From: Phocaeicola plebeius
GTDB taxonomy: Bacteria; Bacteroidota; Bacteroidia; Bacteroidales; Bacteroidaceae
Assembly (NCBI RefSeq): GCF_003437535.1
Contig: NZ_QSQT01000013.1
Location: 44,693 to 108,692 of the forward strand
DNA: 64,000 bases
Direction: 5' to 3'
Shown: positions 26,501 through 35,288 of the stretch, piece after piece
Layout: each line of letters begins with the position of its first letter
How positions within the stretch are numbered: the stretch's first letter is position 1
Program-made: the position numbers and the translations under genes
The notes under the pieces: model-generated
What the model was told of the DNA's origin: nothing
The model's database searches: none
Seen by the model: only the letters and a program-made list of their open reading frames with translations

Positions 26501-26534
26501 AGATGACACCAGTTTCTTGTGACTGGTGTCATCT
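26501..26534 (-). terminator. terminator downstream of dipeptidyl peptidase IV
   Basis: A perfect 13-bp inverted repeat (26501-26513 with 26522-26534, AGATGACACCAGT) with an 8-nt loop. On the minus strand it is followed by a T-rich tract, so it ends the upstream gene and separates it from lipA. Confidence 0.82.
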
Positions 26535-26547
26535 GCTACATGAAATA

Positions 26548-28746
26548 TTATAGGTTCTGCAGGAAGAAATTAGCCACTCTGTTCATCAGGTGGTTGCGGG
26601 TATTTCCTCCGAAGATACTATGATTACGGTTGGTGTAAATCTGTGTATCAAACTGGATGTTTGCCTGTACCAGTGCTTCACTGTACTCCATGAAATTCTG
26701 CAAGTGTACGTTGTCGTCTGCACTTCCATGAATGAGCAGCAGCTTTCCTTTCAGCTTGGATGCCCGGCTGATGGCAGAAGAAGCCTGGTAACCGTCACCG
26801 TTTTCTTTCGGTGTGCGCATGAAGCGTTCGGTATAGACTGAGTCATAGAATCTCCAGTCTGTCGGAGCGGCAATGGCAACTCCGGCCTTGAATGCGCCTG
26901 AACCTTCGCTCATTGACATCAACGTGTTGTATCCTCCATAGCTCCAGCCCCAGATACCAATACGGCTTCCATCTACGTAAGGCAGAGTAGAGAGGTATTT
27001 AGCTGCTTCAGCCTGGTCGGTAGCTTCTTTCACGCCGATAGAAAGGTAAGTGCATTTTTCGAATGCTGCTCCTCTACCTCCAGTACCACGTCCGTCCACG
27101 CAGACCATGATATAGCCTTTATCGCACATTACAGCTTCGAACATACCCCCGTCACTGAAGCTTCCGATACCCCACTTGTCGAGTACTTGCTGAGAGCCGG
27201 GACCACTATATTGGTGCATGATTACCGGATATTTCTTGGAAGGATTGAAGTTGGCCGGTTTCATCATCCAACCGTTCAGTTCTACTCCTTCACTGGTTTT
27301 GAAAGAGAAAAACTCTTTTGTCGGCATGTTTAGCTGAGCTGTTTTGCTTTTCAGTTCTTTGTTGTCAAGCAGTGTAACCATTTCCTGACCCTTGTTGTTG
27401 TTCAGCGTAATAAGGGTAGGAGTCTGCGCGCTGGAATACGTGTTGATGTAATAATTCAGATTTTTGCTGAATAACGCACTGTTTGTTCCGGTACGTGTAG
27501 AAAGTTTGGTCTTTTTACCTTTTCCGTCAATCTTGTACACCGCAGTGCGCAAGGGGCTTCCTTCGTTGCTGGTGTAATAGAAAACATTTGCTTTCTGGTC
27601 CCATCCCAGGAAATCTTTTACCTCAAATTCTCCTTTTGTGATTTGTTTCACCAGGTTTCCTCCAATGGTGTACAGATAAAGGTGGTTGTATCCGTCACGT
27701 TCACTCATCATGACGATGTGTTCCGGATAGAATGCAATGTCTGAATAGGCTTGCTCTTTAATGTACTGCTCTGCTTCGTCGCGGATGGCTACTTTGCAGA
27801 TGGCACTGCGTGGGTTGGCCATATAAAGGTCGAAGCGGTTCTGGTGGCGATTCAATGTCATGATGGCCAGCTTTTCCGGATCATCTGTGAATTTGATGCG
27901 AGGTACATAACCGTCAGAATCTACAGGAAGTTCCATTTTACGGGTTACACGACTTTTTATGTCAAAAGAATGTACGCTAACCTTGGAGTTTACAACTCCT
28001 GCTTTGGGATATTTGTAGTCATAGCTTCCCGGATAGGTGGTGTACTCTGTTTTTTCTGGAGCCATACCCTTATACCATGGGAAAGAGTACATGGGAACCT
28101 GGCTTTCATCGAAGCGGACGTATGCAATCATTTTACTATCTGCACTGAAATCGAAGGCGCGGTTATAGCTGAATTCTTCTTCATATACCCAGTCGGGAAT
28201 ACCGTTGAGCACCTTGTTATATTCTCCGTCTTTCGTTACCTGCGATTCGCTGTTACCGAAAAGCAGTTTGATAAGGTAGATGTTGTTGTTGCGCACAAAC
28301 GCAATCTGGTGACTGTCGGGTGAGAACAAAGGAACCTGCTGCGGACCGTTGTTTGACAAAGGTTCAAGTGTACGGTTTCTCACATTGTATATATAATATA
28401 CAGCTGTGAATGAACGACGGTAGATCGGTTTGGTCTCCGTTTGAATCAATATCAGACTTTCGTCCGGTGACATAATATAGTCATCGAAATTTTTCAACTT
28501 GTGGTTGCGGGCAGTGGCTACGTCAAAGATGGTAGCTACCTCTTTACCGGTCTTAAAAGAGTATTTGACGATTCGTTTGTGGTCCTTGCTGATCTGGGTG
28601 TAATGTTCACCGTCCAGCATCGGTTTTAATCCCTGTATACTTTGTGCGCGATAGGTACCGTTGGCTACATCCTGTAGTGTTACCTTTTGTGCCTGCAGAG
28701 TAACCAGGCACATTAGCGCATAAAAAAGTACAAAAAGTTTTTTCAT
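26548..28746 (-). CDS. dipeptidyl peptidase IV (S9B family)
   Basis: This 732-residue secreted serine peptidase removes X-Pro or X-Ala dipeptides. A signal peptide precedes an eight-bladed propeller domain (about 40-480) and an alpha/beta-hydrolase domain with nucleophile Ser602 in GWSYGG, Asp678 in SADDN and His709 in NRNHSIFG. The Glu motif DWVYEEEF that binds the substrate amino terminus is visible near residue 193. Bacteroides DPP4 acts in the periplasm or envelope and can also process host peptides. It lies 24 bp after the TonB_C-domain gene and is probably co-transcribed. Confidence 0.94.
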   Translation of the reverse strand: MKKLFVLFYALMCLVTLQAQKVTLQDVANGTYRAQSIQGLKPMLDGEHYTQISKDHKRIVKYSFKTGKEVATIFDVATARNHKLKNFDDYIMSPDESLILIQTETKPIYRRSFTAVYYIYNVRNRTLEPLSNNGPQQVPLFSPDSHQIAFVRNNNIYLIKLLFGNSESQVTKDGEYNKVLNGIPDWVYEEEFSYNRAFDFSADSKMIAYVRFDESQVPMYSFPWYKGMAPEKTEYTTYPGSYDYKYPKAGVVNSKVSVHSFDIKSRVTRKMELPVDSDGYVPRIKFTDDPEKLAIMTLNRHQNRFDLYMANPRSAICKVAIRDEAEQYIKEQAYSDIAFYPEHIVMMSERDGYNHLYLYTIGGNLVKQITKGEFEVKDFLGWDQKANVFYYTSNEGSPLRTAVYKIDGKGKKTKLSTRTGTNSALFSKNLNYYINTYSSAQTPTLITLNNNKGQEMVTLLDNKELKSKTAQLNMPTKEFFSFKTSEGVELNGWMMKPANFNPSKKYPVIMHQYSGPGSQQVLDKWGIGSFSDGGMFEAVMCDKGYIMVCVDGRGTGGRGAAFEKCTYLSIGVKEATDQAEAAKYLSTLPYVDGSRIGIWGWSYGGYNTLMSMSEGSGAFKAGVAIAAPTDWRFYDSVYTERFMRTPKENGDGYQASSAISRASKLKGKLLLIHGSADDNVHLQNFMEYSEALVQANIQFDTQIYTNRNHSIFGGNTRNHLMNRVANFFLQNL

Positions 28747-28770
28747 GACTGTGTTATTTAAGTTTTACAT

Positions 28771-30084
28771 TTATTCTTCTTTTTGAATAGCTCCTTCAGG
28801 TACGACTTCTGATGTTTTCTCTTCCTTGGACTCTGCGGGCGTATTTTCCTTGTCTTTGATGCCGAATAGCCAGCGGAAGAAACGGACTAAGAAGTTCCGT
28901 TTTTTCGGTTTGACTTCTGTGGCTTCAGAAGTAGACAACGGGGCAACTGTCTCTTTTTGTACGCTTGTACTGTCGGTAGAGACCACTAAGGTTGTATCTG
29001 TGGCCAATGTATCTGTCATCAGTGAGTCTACGGATGGCATAGGGATAACCTGAAGAACTGAATCCTCCGCAAGAGAGTCTGCTGGAGCAGAAGGTACCGA
29101 AAGACTGTCTTTCTTTATGTCAGGAGTGGATTTCGGGGCAACAGGAGGAGTCGGTTTCGGTTTCTTGAAAGGAACCGGAACAGAATATTTACAGCGTACG
29201 TTAATCCCATGTTCCTGAGCCGGAATCCAGTCGGGCATCACTATGATGGCATCTAAAGCGGCCGTATCCAGACGTGCGTCCAGCCCTCTTACGATGCTGG
29301 GAGAAGTGATACTACCGTCTTTCTCTACAATGAATTGAATCATGACCGCCCCCTCTTTCTGAGTTTCTTCAGCCAGTTCCGTGGTATGCGCCTTTCTTCT
29401 GATATAGTTGAAGAAGGCTTTCATGCCTCCAGGATACTCCGGCATTTTCTCTACTACGTGATACACCCGGTCGGCTCCTTTCTTTGTCATTCGTATTTCC
29501 AGCGGCTGGTTAGGGTTCTGCAAGAAAGATTCGATGTCGAGATACTTGTTTTCCATGCGTTCTGCCCGTATCATAATCAGGTGACTGTAATCCGCTTCAA
29601 TACTGAATTCACCCTGCGCATTAGAGAATGTGTGTTTCCCAGTTCCCTGGATGCTGATTTCTGCATGAGGAACAGGTTTACCTCCTTCTTTCAGCACGCC
29701 ATTTACCAGTAAAGTCTTACCGCTTTGCTTGAAGCGTGCCAAATCCTCCGGACGGTCTATGCGGATGATTGTATCTTGTGCTGCTTCGTCCAGTCGCAAG
29801 GATTTGATAGTTCTGTTCTTATCTGTCGGGAAGTAAAAATTGGCAGTACGAACGTAATTGTTGTCAATGGATTGTTCGAAATCGATGAGACCTTGTTCGT
29901 TACTGATATACTCGCTGCTGTAGCCTGCCACTTTCAGAATGATACCTTGTTGTGGTTCTCCTCCGGTATTCAGTACGGTAATTCGGAAACGCTGTTTCTT
30001 GTTTTCCAATGGAGAAGCCCCCACCTGAGGTAATGTAATCAGGCAACATATCAGCCCGGCGAATATATAAATAAGATGTTTCAT
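28771..30084 (-). CDS. carboxypeptidase-regulatory-like and TonB C-terminal domain protein
   Basis: This 437-residue secreted protein has a signal peptide (ending near GASP), a first beta-sandwich (about 28-120), a CarboxypepD_reg-like domain (about 125-200, GVLKEGGKPVPHAEISIQG), and a TonB C-terminal domain (about 205-310, YPGGMKAFFNYI, GAVMIQFIVEKDGSI). After that comes a Pro/Ser/Thr/Asp-rich tail and an amphipathic basic stretch (about 395-412, NFLVRFFRWLFGIKDK). The domain sits before a long tail instead of at the end as in TonB. The start at 30084 is used because the -7 box at 30106-30113 covers the longer-frame ATG (30108). Confidence 0.8.
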   Translation of the reverse strand: MKHLIYIFAGLICCLITLPQVGASPLENKKQRFRITVLNTGGEPQQGIILKVAGYSSEYISNEQGLIDFEQSIDNNYVRTANFYFPTDKNRTIKSLRLDEAAQDTIIRIDRPEDLARFKQSGKTLLVNGVLKEGGKPVPHAEISIQGTGKHTFSNAQGEFSIEADYSHLIMIRAERMENKYLDIESFLQNPNQPLEIRMTKKGADRVYHVVEKMPEYPGGMKAFFNYIRRKAHTTELAEETQKEGAVMIQFIVEKDGSITSPSIVRGLDARLDTAALDAIIVMPDWIPAQEHGINVRCKYSVPVPFKKPKPTPPVAPKSTPDIKKDSLSVPSAPADSLAEDSVLQVIPMPSVDSLMTDTLATDTTLVVSTDSTSVQKETVAPLSTSEATEVKPKKRNFLVRFFRWLFGIKDKENTPAESKEEKTSEVVPEGAIQKEE

Positions 30085-30105
30085 AAGCTCGTTTATAAAT
30101 ATTCG

Positions 30106-30113
30106 CAAAGCTA
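30106..30113 (-). promoter_or_regulatory. -7 box of the TonB_C-domain/DPP4 operon
   Basis: The minus strand reads TAGCTTTG, an exact match, 22 bp before the ATG at 30084. Confidence 0.7.
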
Positions 30114-30159
30114 CGAGTATTCTGGGGTATTCACTCTTGTTCAGGTGTTAATAAAGATA

Positions 30160-30198
30160 AATTATCCGGCCTGGTAAAATTTACGAAGCCGGATAATT
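30160..30198 (-). terminator. terminator of the ABC-2/HlyD/TolC operon
   Basis: An 11-bp perfect inverted repeat (30160-30170 with 30188-30198, AATTATCCGGC) encloses a smaller GTAAA/TTTAC stem. It lies 15 bp after the last permease stop codon and leads into a T-rich tract on the minus strand. Confidence 0.72.
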
Positions 30199-30212
30199 GA
30201 ACTAAAGTTTGG

Positions 30213-31469
30213 TTATTTGGATGTCTTGGCAACCAGTTTTCGTAGCCTGAACATGCGTAGGCGTTCCATGGCATGTCGGCGGCTCAATATGATTTGTCGC
30301 CGGTAGACAATGCAGGTTGTGAAGAAATATACGATAGCCTGTATCCAAAGTGCCTGATATTCGACTAACACTTCCGGAAGAGTTGCGCCCATGTTATTGA
30401 TTCTTACAAACCCGTTGATACCGAACGTAGATGGGAATATCCAGGAGAATACTTTCCAGAACGTAGGTACGGCAGCTCCCGGCCAGGAGATTCCGGAGAT
30501 AAACAGGAGCGGCACGGAGGTGAAGACATAAATCATCAGACACGATTCTCTGTGATGTATAAAGATGGAGCAGGTCATCGCAAAGAAAATACATGCCAAG
30601 ATGTAAGGCACCACAAAAGCCAGCAAGGTCATAGGTTGTGCAATTTGTACCAAATCAAATAGTTGCGGTACAAGGCAGAGCACATACGCAGCCACTAATG
30701 CATAAATCAGGAAATAGGCCAATGACTTTCCGCCTACAATGCGGAGCGTACCCTGATACTGCCGGCTGATGGGGACCAAGTCTTTGAAGCGGTTATTCTC
30801 ACGGGCGGTTCCTGCTGAAAGTCCGATGCCTAACAATAGCGTCTGCTGTATAATCAGGATGAGCACAGCTGGAATCAGGAAGCTGGCAAATCCGTCTTGC
30901 GGGTTGAATAGCGATATATCTTCGTATTCAATGGGAGCCGTACTGATCTCATCCTGCCGTTCCGTTGTATTTCCCATTCGCTGTATCTGAATTTTTTTAT
31001 TTAAGGTAAGTGAAGCGTTGGTACTTGCCAATACTAGTGCTTTGTAGTATAGCATACCACTCATGTCACAATAAATACTGACTGTAGTTTGTTTTCCGGA
31101 GGAAATGTCTTTACTGAAGCTTTCCGGAATGTAGAGAATGCCATATACCCTTGTTTCTTTCAGTAGGTTTTTCCCTTCTTCCATATCCGCACAATGCGAC
31201 TGGATATGCACATCGGCGCTTGCATCAACCGTACGGATAAACTGGCGGCTGAGTGCCGTGTTGCTGTTGTCAATCACCGCTACAGGCACTTCTCGTACCA
31301 CCTCATTGGTATAAATAAAGGCATATACCAGCGGGTAGGCCAGCGGGACAAGCAAGAAGAAAATAAGTACGCCCTGGTCTTTGAAAACGGCTTTCAGTTC
31401 CTGCTTGCATATATGGAAGAGACCTGCAAAGCCTTGTTGTATGGTTTGTTTTAACGATTCTTTTTTCAT
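30213..31469 (-). CDS. ABC-2 type transporter permease
   Basis: This 418-residue permease has one N-terminal membrane helix (about 33-52, GVLIFFLLVPLAYPLVYAFI), a periplasmic domain (about 55-205) and five C-terminal helices, the topology of YbhR/YhhJ-type ABC-2 exporters. It pairs with the paralogous permease upstream (12-bp gap). No ATP-binding subunit is encoded in the operon or next to it. The substrate is unknown; relatives export drugs, bile salts or lipids. Confidence 0.88.
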   Translation of the reverse strand: MKKESLKQTIQQGFAGLFHICKQELKAVFKDQGVLIFFLLVPLAYPLVYAFIYTNEVVREVPVAVIDNSNTALSRQFIRTVDASADVHIQSHCADMEEGKNLLKETRVYGILYIPESFSKDISSGKQTTVSIYCDMSGMLYYKALVLASTNASLTLNKKIQIQRMGNTTERQDEISTAPIEYEDISLFNPQDGFASFLIPAVLILIIQQTLLLGIGLSAGTARENNRFKDLVPISRQYQGTLRIVGGKSLAYFLIYALVAAYVLCLVPQLFDLVQIAQPMTLLAFVVPYILACIFFAMTCSIFIHHRESCLMIYVFTSVPLLFISGISWPGAAVPTFWKVFSWIFPSTFGINGFVRINNMGATLPEVLVEYQALWIQAIVYFFTTCIVYRRQIILSRRHAMERLRMFRLRKLVAKTSK

Positions 31470-31481
31470 GAACGCAAAGGG

Positions 31482-32657
31482 TTAAGGGATATAGACATAA
31501 TGCAGCATGGCCGTGCGTATTCTTTTCAGGAAGAAGAAAGGCAGGAGCATGAATAGCAGCAGGGCGGTAACGGCATGCCAGGCATAAATGACCGGATAAC
31601 CGTTTAAGGCCAAATTCACGTAGAGCAGGAAATAATGCCGCAAGGGGAACAAGACGGATAAAGCCTGCAGTGTAGGGTGCATCGCCATGACCGGGAAAGT
31701 GAATCCCGAGATGGAGAATGAAATGACTCCCCACAGAGAAGCAGCACTCAATGCCAGACGGAGTGAACCGAACAAACCGAAAAGGAATACGCCGAATGCT
31801 TGTGAAGCAAGTACCAGCAGCAGCCCGGCTAACAGCATCGGGAAAATCCCGCTGTGACACGGATAGTGCAGGAATCCGTACAAGTACACATTATAGAACG
31901 TGGCCATGATGAAGAACGTCACGGTTTGAGGAATCAATTTCCCCACCAGTGCCGTCACAATGGAGTTATCGGCCAGTTGCATCAATTCTTTTGAAGTCTT
32001 TTCCTTTAATTCTGTTCCGATGGTATATACGGTAGTCAGGAAAATGAGCAGCATCAGAATGCCCGGAAACAAGGTATTACACAGGTACACCGAGTAGTTC
32101 AGCCAGGGGTTGTTCAGTGCATGGGTAGAAATGACTACCGGTTGCAGGAAGGCAAGTGCCTGGTCTTCGGTGGCTCCTTTGGCTAATAGAGTTGCTTGTT
32201 CCACGGCTGCAGAGGCTAACTCCGACATGGTTCTCTGGTCCTTGTAGAGCAAGGAACCTGCTATCAGGTAAGAATAGTTGACATAGAAAGATACCTTAGG
32301 CTGTCTGCTGGCAAGGGCTTCTTCGGTCGTTCCTTTCGGAATGTAATAGAATGAATAAATCTCTCCGCGCTGTACGGCCTGTCTTGCTTCTGTGACACTT
32401 GGGTAATGCGCTACAATCTGGGTCTGCTGAAACGCGTCCAGGTTGCGGATAATGTTGCGTGTCGTGGCGGTGTTGTCGAGGTCCACCACTCCTGCAGGCA
32501 AATTGGTCGGCAGCCCGTTTTCCATCAGGGTGGTGAAAAACAGGAAACAGAACAATGGAGCGATGACCATGCAGAACAGGTACATCGGCTTGGTGGCAAT
32601 GCGGAGAATTTCTCTTCGCATCACTTTCAGGTAACATTGATAGGTGGTTGTCGACAT
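31482..32657 (-). CDS. ABC-2 type transporter permease
   Basis: This 391-residue paralogue of the next gene has the same layout: an N-terminal helix (about 21-40), a periplasmic domain with the ABC-2 pattern GVVDLDNTATTRNIIRNLDA, and five helices after about residue 190. Its start lies 6 bp after the adaptor stop codon. It is assumed to form a heterodimer with the other permease. Confidence 0.88.
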   Translation of the reverse strand: MSTTTYQCYLKVMRREILRIATKPMYLFCMVIAPLFCFLFFTTLMENGLPTNLPAGVVDLDNTATTRNIIRNLDAFQQTQIVAHYPSVTEARQAVQRGEIYSFYYIPKGTTEEALASRQPKVSFYVNYSYLIAGSLLYKDQRTMSELASAAVEQATLLAKGATEDQALAFLQPVVISTHALNNPWLNYSVYLCNTLFPGILMLLIFLTTVYTIGTELKEKTSKELMQLADNSIVTALVGKLIPQTVTFFIMATFYNVYLYGFLHYPCHSGIFPMLLAGLLLVLASQAFGVFLFGLFGSLRLALSAASLWGVISFSISGFTFPVMAMHPTLQALSVLFPLRHYFLLYVNLALNGYPVIYAWHAVTALLLFMLLPFFFLKRIRTAMLHYVYIP

Positions 32658-32663
32658 GTGGAT

Positions 32664-33647
32664 TTATTTTTCAATGATAGCAGACATACCCGGACGTAAA
32701 TTTTCTACAGGCTGTACGGGTTTTGCCTTTACTTCAAAAGTCTTCAGGTCAAACTGACCGGTGGTCTTGGTGGCTTTCCATGCGGCATACGTACCTAAGT
32801 CCTTCATGACTGTCACCTGGAATTCAGCTTCTTTTTCCAGGGCAGGCACGTAGGCTTTAATCTTGCTTCCTACGGTGAAGTCTTTCAGAAAATCCTCACG
32901 TACGTTGAATGTCACCCACATGTCATCCAGTTGGGCTACGTTCATGATGGGAGCGCCTGTACCAACCAGTTCACCTACTTTCGGGAAGATTTCGGCCACT
33001 TCTCCATCGGCTGCAGCTACTAAGTAAGTTTCCGATACGTAAGAAGAAACCTCGGCTACAGCTCCTTTTGCACGTTCTACCTGTGCGGCAGCCATGGCCT
33101 TGTCTTCACGCTGTGCACCATTCTTGGCCATTGTGTACTGTGCATTGGCTGCACGTTCGGTTGCCTTCATGGCATCGTATTGTGCTTTTGCTTCATCTCT
33201 TTTCTGTGCGGTCATCACTCCTTCTTCGTACAGGCGGTTCACACGGTTGTATGATTTTTCGGCAATCTCCAGTCCTGCTTTGGCTTTCTGCCACATTTCG
33301 TATGCGGCCTGCAGTTGCTCGCTTCTTGTACCTCGCAGGGCCTTCTCGTTCAGTGCCTGTGCAGCCTGTTCGGCAGCTTGTGCCTGCGACAATTTAGCCA
33401 TTACATCCGGAGCTTCCAGAATAGCCAGTGTATCACCCGCTTTCACTTTATCTCCTTCGCTGACAAAGAATTTCAGGATACGTCCCGGTACCTTGCTCGA
33501 TACCCTGTATTCTGTGGCTTCAGCCTGGCCTTGTATGATTTCAGGACCTTTTCCTAAGGTGAAGAATCCGATGATGCTGACGATAACGATTACGGCTAAC
33601 AATGTAAAGAAGGCCAGCATGATATTGTTGCGTTGAGTCTTTTCCAT
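32664..33647 (-). CDS. HlyD/EmrA-type periplasmic adaptor
   Basis: This 327-residue protein has an N-terminal membrane helix (about 8-30), a lipoyl half (ISSKVPGRIL-like, with GDKVKAGDTLA), a long alpha-helical hairpin rich in Ala, Gln and Lys (about 75-190), and a C-terminal barrel ending RPGMSAIIEK. It links the ABC-2 permeases to the TolC protein encoded 9 bp upstream. Confidence 0.9.
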   Translation of the reverse strand: MEKTQRNNIMLAFFTLLAVIVIVSIIGFFTLGKGPEIIQGQAEATEYRVSSKVPGRILKFFVSEGDKVKAGDTLAILEAPDVMAKLSQAQAAEQAAQALNEKALRGTRSEQLQAAYEMWQKAKAGLEIAEKSYNRVNRLYEEGVMTAQKRDEAKAQYDAMKATERAANAQYTMAKNGAQREDKAMAAAQVERAKGAVAEVSSYVSETYLVAAADGEVAEIFPKVGELVGTGAPIMNVAQLDDMWVTFNVREDFLKDFTVGSKIKAYVPALEKEAEFQVTVMKDLGTYAAWKATKTTGQFDLKTFEVKAKPVQPVENLRPGMSAIIEK

Positions 33648-33656
33648 ATATCTGTA

Positions 33657-35147
33657 TTATTTTAAAATTCCCATTGATTTGTTCAAATAAAGTTCACTCA
33701 TTTTGACGTCTATCTGTGCGTCTATTTTTCCAGCTTGCGCCGAGAACCAGGCAGTTTGTGCTTCCAGCACGTTGCTGGTCGGAATGACTCCTTCCTTAAA
33801 TCCCAAATTGGCATAGCGCAGGTTTTCTTCTGCTTTTTCCATGTTCTTTTCGGCTAAAGCTAATTTCTTGGTCGATTCATTTACCTTATAGGAGTTCTGT
33901 GTTACCTGGAGTTCCACTTTTTCTTTGATGTCTTCCAGTTTGTAGCGGGCGATGTTCGCTTCTGCCTTTGCGGCCTTTACCTTATAGATACCTTCTCCCC
34001 AGTGGAATACAGGGATTTTTACGACGATTCCGGCAGCCCACATGCCACGGAATTTATTTTCAAATCCGTTGACGAGCGATGGGTTGGTCACTAAGTAATT
34101 GGCGGTCAAAGCTACAGAAGGAAGAAAATCCGCGCGAACTACGTTTACTTTCTGGCGATAGATTTCCGATGCCAATTCCAGACTCTTCAGCTCTTCACGG
34201 TTGCTGAGAGCCGTGCTTACGTTCGCCTCCGTATAGGTGTTGGGGAGGGGCAAGTCTTTCATGCTTTCATCGGCCAGTTGGAAATCGGTTTCCAACGGAA
34301 GACCACAGAGCTGGCACAAAAGCATTTTTGAGAGGTTCAAGCCATTATCTACCTGAGTAAGCATCATTTCGGCTTCATTCACTTTCACTTTGACACTTAA
34401 TCCGTCGGCTTTGGTAGCCACCCCTTCTTTTATCATCTTGTCTACGTCCGAATCCAGTTTCTGTACCAGTTCCAAAAAATTCTCTGCCAGTTTTTTCTTA
34501 TTGACGAGTGAAATGATTTGCCAGTAAATCTGGTCCGTCTGCAGGATAAGATCTTGCATACCCGTGGCATGCTGTGATTCAGCCAGACGTTCTGCATATT
34601 TGGTAATCTTGTTGTAGGCAATGATTTTTCCACCCATAAAGAGAGGCTGGGTGAGGGTCGCAGCTCCCACCGTCATGTTTCGGGTATCTGTACGGAAGGC
34701 ATCCACCAGACCTTGTCCTACGGCGTTCAGTCCATCCGTAAGTCCGGCCACAGCACCCGGCAGCAATCCTTGCAATCCGGCAGCCAGTCCGGGATTTGCC
34801 GCAGCAAGTTGTTTCATGGCAGCCTGGAATTCAGCCGACTGCATACCTTGCTGCAACTGGTTTCCTAAGTTGGTACCCATGTTACCGATGCTTTGCTTCT
34901 GTGCATCACTGAGCAGGGATATTTCTTTTTGCGTACGCATATATCCCCCTGTAAGATCAATTTTAGGCAGATAATTAGTGAATGCAGCCTTCTTCTCATA
35001 GTGGGCGGCATTGACTTTTTCCTGTGAAATTCGCAGCTCTTTGTTGTTGGCCAGAGCGAGCGCCCGGCAACTGTCCAGAGTAAGTACTTGTTGGGCATAA
35101 CTGCTGAGAGTTGCGCCAAGCAGTAAGAGTAAACTTGTAATTCTTTT
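33657..35147 (-). CDS. TolC-family outer-membrane efflux protein
   Basis: This 496-residue protein has a signal peptide (cleavage near SSYAQ) and two OEP repeats with long helices such as YEKKAAFTNYLPKIDLTGGY and RYKLEDIKEKVELQV. A Gln/Ala/Gly-rich insertion (about residues 85-140) is longer than in standard TolC. It is the first gene of the operon, unlike the MacAB-like operon where tolC is last. The start at 35147 is preferred because the promoter (35192-35222) places the transcript start near the longer-frame ATG at 35189. Confidence 0.9.
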   Translation of the reverse strand, partial: KRITSLLLLLGATLSSYAQQVLTLDSCRALALANNKELRISQEKVNAAHYEKKAAFTNYLPKIDLTGGYMRTQKEISLLSDAQKQSIGNMGTNLGNQLQQGMQSAEFQAAMKQLAAANPGLAAGLQGLLPGAVAGLTDGLNAVGQGLVDAFRTDTRNMTVGAATLTQPLFMGGKIIAYNKITKYAERLAESQHATGMQDLILQTDQIYWQIISLVNKKKLAENFLELVQKLDSDVDKMIKEGVATKADGLSVKVKVNEAEMMLTQVDNGLNLSKMLLCQLCGLPLETDFQLADESMKDLPLPNTYTEANVSTALSNREELKSLELASEIYRQKVNVVRADFLPSVALTANYLVTNPSLVNGFENKFRGMWAAGIVVKIPVFHWGEGIYKVKAAKAEANIARYKLEDIKEKVELQVTQNSYKVNESTKKLALAEKNMEKAEENLRYANLGFKEGVIPTSNVLEAQTAWFSAQAGKIDAQIDVKMSELYLNKSMGILK

Positions 35148-35191
35148 CATTACTGATGCTGACTTTTTATTTGGTTGCTTATGCAACATTG

Positions 35192-35222
35192 CAAATGTAT
35201 GACATTAGAACAAATAGTCAAA
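35192..35222 (-). promoter_or_regulatory. promoter of the TolC/HlyD/ABC-2 operon
   Basis: A full minus-strand promoter: TTTG (35219-35222), a 19-bp spacer, then TACATTTG (35192-35199). Confidence 0.8.
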
Positions 35223-35288
35223 GCGTTTTGTTGAAAAGAATCAGTAATAAATTTAATTTTTGCTGAGCGTGTGTCTTACCGGTTACTT

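Noticed and set aside
26501..26534. Perfect hairpin as an attachment site or mobile-element end
   Set aside because: Its position just after the DPP4 stop and its T-rich tail on that strand explain it as a terminator.
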